From the NCBI GenBank assembly GCA_963739395.1, contig CAVUAE010000001.1, positions 124,001-188,000 of the forward strand: a stretch of 64,000 nucleotides of DNA. The letters run 5' to 3'. The notes under the pieces are model-generated. The model was not told where the DNA came from and searched no databases. It was given only the letters and a program-made list of their open reading frames with translations. Shown piece by piece: positions 42,177 through 48,875 of this stretch. The translations under genes were made by a program, and so were the position numbers. This stretch comes from RBG-13-51-18 sp963739395 (lineage in GTDB: Bacteria; Chloroflexota; Dehalococcoidia; Dehalococcoidales; RBG-16-60-22). Each line of letters opens with the position of its first letter. Position 1 is the stretch's first letter.

Positions 42177-43292
42177 CTATTTTTTTCCTCGTGTTAAAGT
42201 GCGGAGGATGAAACCGGTAAAAATACAGAATACACCGATGACAATCAGGGATATCGTTATAAGGGCATTGCCGGTTGGTAAAACGTTATATATTGAATAT
42301 AGATTCAGCACTCTTATACCAAAGCCTAGCCCCACAATAACCATAATTAAACCGCTAATTCCAAAGAATAATAAAGGACGTCGTTCTGAAATAATCGTTA
42401 TTATCCTAGAGACGGTGTTTGCTCCATGTTTAGCTGTTTGCAGCGTCGAAAGTATGAACCCAGTAAAAATACTAAACATGCCGATGACGATTAAAACAAC
42501 CGAGACTAATGTATTACCTATAGGGAGAACATAACTTTCGGAATATAGCATCAGCACCCTGATACCGAAACCTAAACCGATAGTCACAGCAATAACGCCC
42601 CCCAACCCGAAGAAATATAAGGGACGCTGTTCCGATATCATGGCTAGTATCCTAGTAAAAACGCTTAATCCATGCCTCACCGGATGCATCGTAGAACTAT
42701 CTTTGCTATAAGTTACACCAACAGGCACTTGTGTAACTTTTAGTTTTTTTCTATATGCTTCAGCTACGGTTTCTGCTGAGATGGCCATACCATTTTCCTG
42801 TAATTTTAGTGTTTTAATAGCTTTACGGGAAAAAGCCCGGAAACCACATTCTGTATCAGAAAGACTATCTTTAGAAATAGTTTTAACGGAGCGGAGAATA
42901 ATACTCTGTCCAATGCGGCGGTAGAAGGGAATCTTTTTTGCTTGTTCATGCCGGGTGCCGATAACGCAGTCATAACTGCCATCGCGAATAGGCTTGATGA
43001 GATTTGGTATCTCCACCGGTCGGTGCTGGGCATCGGCGTCCAGTATAACGAGGATATCGGGGTCGATTTTTTTAGCCTCGGCGAATATACTCTGGATAGC
43101 GGCGCCATAACCTTTATTCTGTTTATGCCGGATGACTTTAGCGCCGGCTAGTTTAGCTATTTCGACGGTGTTGTCAGTACTGCCATCATCAACGATAATC
43201 ACCTGGTCAACGTACTGGCGGGTCTTAAGCACCAGCGAACCGATATACTTTTCTTCGTTAAAAGCGGGCATGCAAGCGATAATTTTAGACAT
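42177..43292 (-). CDS. GT2 glycosyltransferase with a duplicated membrane module
   Basis: A 371-residue protein. Residues 1-215 are a GT2 domain like polyprenyl-phosphate mannosyl/glucosyltransferases: AFNEEKYIG, VIIVDDGSTDNT, ILDADAQHRP and the GFRAFSRKA acceptor region. The rest is two copies of a two-helix membrane unit: residues 214-286 and 295-367 align with an offset of 81 residues, sharing RPLxFFG, VGLGFGIRVLxLY, LPxGN and IFTGFIL. The enzyme probably acts at the membrane on a lipid-linked sugar. It shares a transcript with the radical SAM gene. Confidence 0.9.
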   Translation of the reverse strand: MSKIIACMPAFNEEKYIGSLVLKTRQYVDQVIIVDDGSTDNTVEIAKLAGAKVIRHKQNKGYGAAIQSIFAEAKKIDPDILVILDADAQHRPVEIPNLIKPIRDGSYDCVIGTRHEQAKKIPFYRRIGQSIILRSVKTISKDSLSDTECGFRAFSRKAIKTLKLQENGMAISAETVAEAYRKKLKVTQVPVGVTYSKDSSTMHPVRHGLSVFTRILAMISEQRPLYFFGLGGVIAVTIGLGFGIRVLMLYSESYVLPIGNTLVSVVLIVIGMFSIFTGFILSTLQTAKHGANTVSRIITIISERRPLLFFGISGLIMVIVGLGFGIRVLNLYSIYNVLPTGNALITISLIVIGVFCIFTGFILRTLTRGKK

Positions 43293-43417
43293 TGATTAAT
43301 TATAACGTTGAGTGGAGAAGAGAAGCAAGCAAAACGTATTATTAGTCAAGAAAATAAAACAGCCCAAAAAGTTAATTAATCGTCTTATTCCTGGTATGTT
43401 TACATGAGTGTAATTAA

Positions 43418-44551
43418 TTATATTTTAAATAACAATGTATTTATTAGCTGATCGATTTCTTGTTTCCCACAATTTCCGTCAAGTCTTTTACATCCTTTGC
43501 AAGGAGGTCTCTGTAATATATTATATGTGTTCCATAATTTTTGTCCGGCTCCGCCAAAACAGGGAAAGGGGAAAACCTTAACATTTAGTTCATTAGCTGC
43601 GGAATATTCTTCTTCTGTTCCTTCATTACCACCAACAATCAATAACCACTCTTGGGGTTCTAGATACCATTTCCTAAACTTAAGTAATTGTGTCTCCCAA
43701 ACTTCTTTAAATCTTTTGTCAACATCAAGTCGTCTCAATTCTCGGTCTATAGGATAAATACCACCTATATGATAACGGTCAGTAGGCTGATTGTTTGAAG
43801 TTATCCAAGCTATTGCTTGGGTAGATACCACTTTACCAACGCTATCAACTTGAGGACATGAACTTACATTAAACCCTTTTTCTAGTAAACGTGTTGTTAA
43901 TAAAGATAGAAAATCTTTGATTTTTCTTTCATAAACCTGTTCTGTCATAATCTGTTTTGATTTTATATTTTTATCTTTTTTTATATTTTTAGGAGTATTT
44001 CCAGCAATAAAAATATCTCTCGTTTTAGCTAACTTAATAATAATGTCTGATATTGGGACGCCTTTTATCATGAAATCCTTCAAACTATTTTCAATCCTCG
44101 TTGTGATACTAGCTCTTTTTTCTTTGTCGTTTTTAGGATTTTCTTGCAGGTTGACAACATTTGTAAATAATTCAACTAAATCACTCATTTCAGATAATTT
44201 AAAGATTTGTACTTGCTTCCCAGGGGAAGATGCTTCTTCAGGTGATACTTCATCTACCCTGGCGGGATATTTAGGTAAACCAAATGCGTCCGCTACACCT
44301 AATTCATACAAGACCCAAGGTTTTCTAATTGAATTCCTAGTATATATCGGTATAATGCATCGGCTTTCTTTAATGCTTTTAATAACTTGTTTAACCCAAT
44401 CATCGCCAGCTTTTTGTTTAAGCACAATCGGAGCGTAAAATATGTTATGCCCCATTTTTTTAAATAATACTTCAATGTTTTTTACGATATCTTCGTCTTC
44501 GCTGGCATAACTTATAAATGCTGTGTAATTTTGTGGAGTACGTTTTTTCAT
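43418..44551 (-). CDS. TIR-SLOG protein, candidate antiphage NAD-consuming effector
   Basis: A 377-residue two-domain protein. Residues 8-130 form a TIR domain: YTAFISYASEDEDIVKNI, then CIIPIYTRNS and the putative catalytic Glu83 in WVLYELGVADAFG. Residues 175-345 look like a SLOG nucleotide-sensing Rossmann domain: DIFIAGNTPKN near the start and WLLIVGGNEGTEEEYSAANE near the end. A Cys cluster (CKGCKRLDGNC) is at 351-361. TIR plus SLOG parts occur in phage-defence systems such as Thoeris, but there in different proteins or with a SIR2 domain. AT-rich base use and closeness to a tRNA suggest transfer. Confidence 0.82.
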   Translation of the reverse strand: MKKRTPQNYTAFISYASEDEDIVKNIEVLFKKMGHNIFYAPIVLKQKAGDDWVKQVIKSIKESRCIIPIYTRNSIRKPWVLYELGVADAFGLPKYPARVDEVSPEEASSPGKQVQIFKLSEMSDLVELFTNVVNLQENPKNDKEKRASITTRIENSLKDFMIKGVPISDIIIKLAKTRDIFIAGNTPKNIKKDKNIKSKQIMTEQVYERKIKDFLSLLTTRLLEKGFNVSSCPQVDSVGKVVSTQAIAWITSNNQPTDRYHIGGIYPIDRELRRLDVDKRFKEVWETQLLKFRKWYLEPQEWLLIVGGNEGTEEEYSAANELNVKVFPFPCFGGAGQKLWNTYNILQRPPCKGCKRLDGNCGKQEIDQLINTLLFKI

Positions 44552-44598
44552 TTTATTATCACTTAGTTTTTTGATTTATCGTCCAATTGATTTTAAAA

Positions 44599-44628
44599 TT
44601 GTATAACTAATTATACAACTTGAGTCAA
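44599..44628 (-). promoter_or_regulatory. promoter with palindromic operator before the TIR-SLOG gene
   Basis: On the minus strand -35 TTGACT (44623-44628) and -10 TATACA (44600-44605) have a 17-nt spacer. A perfect palindrome, TTGTATAA-4 nt-TTATACAA (44599-44618), covers the -10 and most of the spacer, where a dimeric repressor could block the promoter. Confidence 0.7.
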
Positions 44629-44698
44629 ATGTTAAAAAATAAACGTTTAAAATATTTTGACATCTCGTCGTTTTACCGTTAAAATTAAAACTGCACGC

Positions 44699-44774
44699 GC
44701 GGGAGTAACTCAGTTGGTAGAGTTCCTGCCCTCCAAGCAGGATGTCGCGGGTTCGAATCCCGTCTCCCGCTCCA
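44699..44774 (+). tRNA. tRNA-Gly (TCC) with C33
   Basis: Acceptor GCGGGAG/CTCCCGC, T discriminator, CCA encoded. D stem ACTC/GAGT, anticodon stem CCTGC/GCAGG, loop CCTCCAA with anticodon TCC. Position 33, nearly always U, is C here (44731). The rest of the cloverleaf is intact. Confidence 0.93.
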
Positions 44775-44780
44775 AATTCA

Positions 44781-44836
44781 TTCTCTGGTTGGTAGAGTTT
44801 CCCGATTTCCACCGGGATTGTCACGGGTTTTCCTCG
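44781..44836 (+). pseudogene. degenerate tRNA-Gly relic
   Basis: Just after tRNA-Gly a stretch repeats its D-arm to T-arm with changes: TTGGTAGAGTTT, then CCCG, TTTCC, CGGGA, TTGTCACGGGTTT. It has no acceptor stem. It looks like the remnant of a tandem duplication or of an integration at the tRNA 3' half. Confidence 0.65.
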
Positions 44837-44949
44837 GCTACACTCGGAATAAACGAGTCCCGCTTGCCCTTCATAGCTTTCATGGTGAGTTTATCGAACC
44901 ATAGCGTCGAAGGGTTTCTCGCTCCATTTATCCCGAGCTTGTCGAGGGA
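44837..44949. repeat. dispersed repeat remnants
   Basis: Intergenic stretch containing GTCGAAGGGTTT and GAGCTTGTCGAGGGAC, variants of the core seen in the array at 28645-28819. No coding potential is visible. It ends at the stop of the histidine kinase gene. Confidence 0.45.
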
Positions 44950-46068
44950 CTACCCCGGGGCTTCTACGATTATCGTTGTTCCTTTGCCAGGTTCTGACTC
45001 TACCTTGATTGTGCCACCGACAAGTTGAACGCGTTCCTGCATGCCCGCCAGTCCAAGCTTGCCTTGTTTAGCCAGGTCACCGATTTTCCCAGTAAGAGTA
45101 AAGCCTTTACCGTTATCGCTAATGGTTATCTTCGTTCTCTTTTCGGTAAACTCAAGTGTTATCTCTGCTTTAGTTGCGTTGGAGTGCCGCCAGACATTAC
45201 GCAGCGCCTCCTGAATAACACGGAACAAAACTATGGCTACTTCCTCCGGCAGGCGGTGTTCTTTACCTAAGATATTCACGCTGGTAGTAACACCGGAATA
45301 CTTACTCACTTCATCTGCCAGCCATTGAACAGCCGGCAGCAAGCCCAGTCGGTCTATGGCGGCGGGTCGCAGGTCCTGGCTTAAGCGGCGTACTCCCTGC
45401 AAAATACTATCCGTCTGCTGCCAGAGTTCTTCGAGTCGTTTTTTAACATCGGGCGAGAGTCCATTACTGCCGGTAGCCAGCGCATCCAGTTGCCGGGAAA
45501 GGACCACCAGCGCCTGGATAGTATCATCGTGAAGCTCATGTGAAATGCGTTTTCTTTCCTCTTCCTGTGCGCGAGTAGCCTGCTGTAGATAGAAACGCAG
45601 GTTTTCGTTCATCTTTTTCTGTTCGGTAATATTGCGGGCGATGTTTTGAAATCCTACCGACCTGCCTTTATCATAAACGATACTGGTAGAAAGCTGAATA
45701 TAAACATCGGTGCCGTCCCTGCGGATAACGCGCTGCTCGTAAGGCTGCTCCACCGGTTCATTATTTAAGAGTTTGGTTCTCACACGATGAGCAAGCTCAA
45801 GGCTTTCCTTGGATAAAAAGTCCCTGGCATTACCGTGGTAAAGTTCATCCCAGCTAATACCAATCATTTTTATAGCGGCTTTATTAGCATTGATAAAATT
45901 GCCCTCTAAGTCATGCATCCAGATGCCATCGATGGCGTTCTCGAAAAGATTACGGTATCGCTCTTCGGAAACTTTTAAATCCTGCTGTGCTGCCTTAAGT
46001 CGGGCACGATAATCCCGCCGTTGACGCAGCCATTTGAAGAACATGTCGTATAAACTAAGCTTGTTCAA
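44950..46068 (-). CDS. PAS-domain histidine kinase, NarL-family partner
   Basis: Soluble sensor kinase of 372 residues with no membrane helix. A PAS domain spans about 35-155 (YRNLFENAIDGIWMHDLEGN). The HisKA_3 dimerisation helix holds the phospho-accepting His in RKRISHELHDDTIQALV. The HATPase part shows EALRNVWRHSNATKAEI, ISDNGKGF and GLAGMQERVQLVGG. It starts at TTG, overlapping the regulator stop by 4 nt. The signal, perhaps redox or a ligand in the PAS fold, is unknown. Confidence 0.93.
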   Translation of the reverse strand: MNKLSLYDMFFKWLRQRRDYRARLKAAQQDLKVSEERYRNLFENAIDGIWMHDLEGNFINANKAAIKMIGISWDELYHGNARDFLSKESLELAHRVRTKLLNNEPVEQPYEQRVIRRDGTDVYIQLSTSIVYDKGRSVGFQNIARNITEQKKMNENLRFYLQQATRAQEEERKRISHELHDDTIQALVVLSRQLDALATGSNGLSPDVKKRLEELWQQTDSILQGVRRLSQDLRPAAIDRLGLLPAVQWLADEVSKYSGVTTSVNILGKEHRLPEEVAIVLFRVIQEALRNVWRHSNATKAEITLEFTEKRTKITISDNGKGFTLTGKIGDLAKQGKLGLAGMQERVQLVGGTIKVESEPGKGTTIIVEAPG

Positions 46069-46730
46069 GGAATATCTCCCAGCGTTACCCAGCCTTCTTT
46101 CAAAGCCCGTACAACCGCTTCGGTTCTTGAGCTAACCTGAAGTTTGTTAAAAATATGTCCGAGATGGGCTTGAACGGTGCGTAAACTCAAATAAAGCTCA
46201 TCGGCAATTTCCTGGTTGCTTAAGCCGCGGGTCGCCAGTTTCAAAACTTCAATCTCTCTATCACTCAACATGTCGGGAGATTTTTTAGCCAACATTTTAC
46301 CCGGTGCCGGCACGAAACGATTAAGCACTTTGCGGGCAATCGCCGGATGTAGAACCGATTCGCCGGCATACACCTGTCGCACCGCATCGACCAGTTCGCG
46401 ACCGCGGACACTCTTAAGTAAATAACCGGCGGCGCCTGCCTCAAGCAGACTGAAAACAAACTGGTCATCATCATAAGCGGAAAGTATCAGTACAGCCACG
46501 GAAGGGTATCGTGCTTTTATTTGTTTAGTGGCTTCGATGCCATCAACAACAGGCATGGCGATATCGATAATGGCGACATCAGGTTTAACACTGCCAGCCA
46601 GTCTTATTGCTTCGTTGCCGTCAGCCGCTTCAGCAACAACATCCATATCTGGTTCCTGCGCTAATATCTGCCGGGTTCCTTCTCGGACAACGGCATGATC
46701 ATCGGCTATCAATATCTTTATTTTTGGCAT
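46065..46730 (-). CDS. NarL/LuxR-type response regulator
   Basis: DNA-binding regulator of 221 residues. The receiver has the acidic pair DDHAVVREG, phospho-acceptor Asp56 in VAIIDIAMP and the Lys in LLKSVRG. The C-terminal HTH is LSDREIEVLKLATRGLSNQE and LSLRTVQAHLGHIFNKL. It precedes the kinase gene and is coupled to it. Targets are not visible; the nearest upstream gene is the 45-residue membrane peptide at 47011. Confidence 0.95.
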   Translation of the reverse strand: MPKIKILIADDHAVVREGTRQILAQEPDMDVVAEAADGNEAIRLAGSVKPDVAIIDIAMPVVDGIEATKQIKARYPSVAVLILSAYDDDQFVFSLLEAGAAGYLLKSVRGRELVDAVRQVYAGESVLHPAIARKVLNRFVPAPGKMLAKKSPDMLSDREIEVLKLATRGLSNQEIADELYLSLRTVQAHLGHIFNKLQVSSRTEAVVRALKEGWVTLGDIP

Positions 46731-46739
46731 ACTTTCCTC

Positions 46740-47010
46740 GATTTAACTCTATCATACACCCAGTATTTAGCGGACTCAATATGTACTTAATATGGTTAAG
46801 CGTTTATGCTTAGCCGCCGATTATATAATTAGGCAGGAAAACGGTAGGCTAATTTATTCACTTTTTGTTAAATTAAGTAATATAATATGAACTATGTACT
46901 AGTTGACATAAACTTTTTTATTAGATAATTATAACATTATTGTTGAAAATTCAATTATTACGTTTTTATTGATTGCATTGTAGCATTAGATAGGGAATGG
47001 TTGACATAAA
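46740..47010. other. AT-rich intergenic stretch
   Basis: 270 bp without coding potential between the divergent regulator and small membrane-peptide genes. TTGACA at 46903-46908 is present but no good -10 follows at the right distance. TAAGCGTTTATGCTTA (46797-46812) is a short palindrome that may be a hairpin or operator. Confidence 0.4.
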
Positions 47011-47148
47011 ATGGAATGGCAGATAATAATAGCTATACTAATCGCGTTACCGGTGATAATTTTTCCGGCGCTTGCCTTATGGTATTTAAACATCGGCGGG
47101 ATTTTTAATTTCCTTAAAGCTGCCAAAGAAAGACGAAAGGGACGATAG
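47011..47148 (+). CDS. small membrane peptide, 45 residues
   Basis: Short open frame reading MEWQIIIAILIALPVIIFPA, then LALWYLNIGGIFNFLKAAKE and RRKGR. One hydrophobic helix (residues 4-25) is followed by an amphipathic basic tail. Such peptides often anchor or regulate membrane complexes. No clear ribosome site is seen. Its reality rests on the typical inside-positive membrane pattern. Confidence 0.55.
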   Translation: MEWQIIIAILIALPVIIFPALALWYLNIGGIFNFLKAAKERRKGR

Positions 47149-47201
47149 GGTGGAGATTATCCACAATATCATCCCTTTTTATGTACTAAAATTCTTAAAA
47201 G

Positions 47202-47504
47202 TTACCAGGGATTTTCCCGGTTTTTCAGTGTGTGAATCAAGTCATCAATAGGAATGGCAGTAAGCGTAAGAGTTTGAGTAGTGCCTTTAGCGCTTAAGCG
47301 TATTGCCAGCTTAGCAACAGCTTCATTGCTCGGCGCTTCGATGATGTTAACAAAATCATACTGGCCGAGCAGTGCGTATTGAATAATTATTTTGCACCCC
47401 ATAAACTCAATTTCTTTATCGATTTCTTTTAGTATCTCCGGGTCATCCTGTAAAACCTTCCGTCCGGCATCGGTAAGGGTTGTCAGCATTAAATAGACAG
47501 ACAT
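47202..47504 (-). CDS. GYD-domain protein
   Basis: A 100-residue alpha/beta protein of the GYD family (small dimeric ferredoxin-like fold of unknown role). It shows YLMLTTLTDAGRKVL, IIIQYALLGQYDFVNIIEAP with the GxYD core, and TLTAIPIDDL. AGGAGG precedes the ATG. It stands alone on the minus strand. Confidence 0.85.
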   Translation of the reverse strand: MSVYLMLTTLTDAGRKVLQDDPEILKEIDKEIEFMGCKIIIQYALLGQYDFVNIIEAPSNEAVAKLAIRLSAKGTTQTLTLTAIPIDDLIHTLKNRENPW

Positions 47505-47575
47505 TTCAACCTCCTTACGTTTATTGCGTCTGGCTCATATTACAAGGTATTTTGTTGTTTTTGTCAATATTGCTT

Positions 47576-47690
47576 CAAAATCCCTCTCAATCTCCCTTTT
47601 ACAAAGGGAGAGGGTATTACGCTACCCTTTTACCCGTCTCCCTCCTTAATAAGGAGGGACTAAGAGAGATTTTACCCTTTTGATATAAAC
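47576..47690. repeat. dispersed inverted-repeat element
   Basis: Contains CTCCCTTTTACAAAGGGAGAGGG and CTCCCTCCTTAATAAGGAGGGA, two short palindromes, bounded by AAAATCCCTCTCAAT and AGAGAGATTTT arms. A copy of the same family lies at 59925-60000. Confidence 0.75.
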
Positions 47691-47716
47691 TCAAGTCATG
47701 TTCTTTTTGACTATGC

Positions 47717-47722
47717 TATAAT
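47717..47722 (+). promoter_or_regulatory. extended -10 of the thioesterase gene
   Basis: TATAAT preceded by TGC (TGCTATAAT), 34 nt before the ATG, with GGAAGGGT as ribosome site. No convincing -35 at 17 nt. Confidence 0.5.
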
Positions 47723-47756
47723 GTAGCGAAATTATTTTTGGAAGGGTAGCGGATTT

Positions 47757-48155
47757 ATGCCCGATAACGTTAAGGATTTAAAAGGTAAAGAAAAGAATGA
47801 ACCGATTGCCGATTTCTTAAAGATGAAACTGGTAGAACTCAAACCTGGTTATGCCAAGATAACGATGAAAGTCTTGCCGGAGCACCTTAACTTCAACGGC
47901 TTAATTTTCGGGGGCATCGTTATGGCGATAGCCGACCAGGCATTTGCCTATGCCACGAATTCGTTGGTAATGCCTTCCATCGCCACCCAGTTTAATATCC
48001 ACCTGATATCCGGCGCCAGCGTAGGGGATGAATTGACCGCCGAAGGTCGTGTGCTTAAGAGCGGGCGGCGTATCGGGGTTACGGAGATGACGGTCACCAA
48101 CCAAAACGATAAGCTCATCGCCAAAGCCACTGGGACAACGGTGGTGACGGGGTAA
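47757..48155 (+). CDS. PaaI-type hotdog thioesterase
   Basis: Hotdog-fold acyl-CoA thioesterase of 132 residues. The core HLNFNGLIFGGIVMAIADQAFAY, with the Asn/Gly and Asp of the active region, and the later IGVTEMTVTNQNDKLIA, match the PaaI/YdiI type. It hydrolyses aromatic or fatty acyl-CoA esters, which fits the two CoA ligases further downstream. The exact substrate is unknown. Confidence 0.88.
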   Translation: MPDNVKDLKGKEKNEPIADFLKMKLVELKPGYAKITMKVLPEHLNFNGLIFGGIVMAIADQAFAYATNSLVMPSIATQFNIHLISGASVGDELTAEGRVLKSGRRIGVTEMTVTNQNDKLIAKATGTTVVTG

Positions 48156-48190
48156 GACAATAACTAATAATGCGTTATCCGGGAGGTAAC

Positions 48191-48427
48191 ATGAGTAAAT
48201 TCGCTATATATATACACAACCAAGCTCCTCATATATTGATACATAGGATTAAATGCGGGCATGTTAGGCAAAGAGACAGGGGAAATGTTACAAAAGTAGG
48301 ATATTGGGAGGAGCGTAACAGCTTGGATGCGGTTCGGAGGTTACGTAATAAATTAAGACGAAAAGGGTATAGACCAGGTGCGAAGAATGGTGGGTGGTAT
48401 TGTATGCATTGTAATCCTACTTGCTAA
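48191..48427 (+). CDS. small Cys/His-rich basic protein
   Basis: A 78-residue protein from the ATG at 48191, preferred over 48170 because of GGGAGG directly upstream. It is rich in Arg and Lys. HILIHRIKCGHVRQR and WYCMHCNPTC supply Cys and His for a likely zinc site. The middle helix is LDAVRRLRNKLRRKGY. It could bind nucleic acid. Its family is not recognised. Confidence 0.6.
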   Translation: MSKFAIYIHNQAPHILIHRIKCGHVRQRDRGNVTKVGYWEERNSLDAVRRLRNKLRRKGYRPGAKNGGWYCMHCNPTC

Positions 48428-48547
48428 GATATATTTGTCAAAAAAATATTTGTCTAATCACAATTGTTAAAATCAAACTGAACTATTACCAAGAATTACT
48501 TCGTATTGACAGCCTCAATACAGATATGTTAATCTAATCAAGTTATT

Positions 48548-48643
48548 ATGCAATACATATCAATCTATTACAGCGAACTGGACAAACCGAAATTCATCTT
48601 TATCGGGCGCACCGGAGTGCGCGCGGGAGGTTTTGACGGTTAG
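48548..48643 (+). CDS. possible 31-residue peptide or gene remnant
   Basis: Short frame MQYISIYYSELDKPKFIFIG plus RTGVRAGGFDG, without a clear ribosome site. It is followed 44 nt later by a strong intrinsic terminator, so something is transcribed here. It might be a peptide, a relic of a larger gene or part of a small RNA. Confidence 0.25.
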   Translation: MQYISIYYSELDKPKFIFIGRTGVRAGGFDG

Positions 48644-48686
48644 TAGATAGATTGATAGGCTTATTTTAGCTATATTGTTAGTTTAA

Positions 48687-48721
48687 AATTACCTCCCCAA
48701 CACGGGAGGTAATTCTTTTTT
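48687..48721 (+). terminator. strong intrinsic terminator
   Basis: AATTACCTCCC and GGGAGGTAATT form a perfect 11-bp stem around a 6-nt loop and are followed by CTTTTTT. It ends a transcript that comes from the thioesterase/small protein region or from an unseen small RNA. Confidence 0.9.
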
Positions 48722-48735
48722 AGGAGTATTACTAG

Positions 48736-48866
48736 TTGTCATTCTGAGGGAGTGACCTGCCCGACGCACAAAGCTTTGGCAGGCGGGAACGACCGAAGAA
48801 TCTCGAGGTGGGGCTAAAAATGTACCTCCCCGAACCGAGATCCTTCGCTCCGCTCAGGATGACCAA
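48736..48866. repeat. MITE-like inverted-repeat element
   Basis: Ends GTCATTCTGAG and CTCAGGATGAC are inverted, with second arms GAATCTCG and CGAGATCC. It is about 130 bp, without coding potential, and ends 9 nt before the fadD ATG. Confidence 0.75.
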
Positions 48867-48875
48867 TAACAAAAT

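Noticed and set aside
46903..46935. TTGACA promoter for the 45-residue peptide
   Set aside because: The best -10-like sequence, TATAAC, is 21 nt away, outside the usual range.
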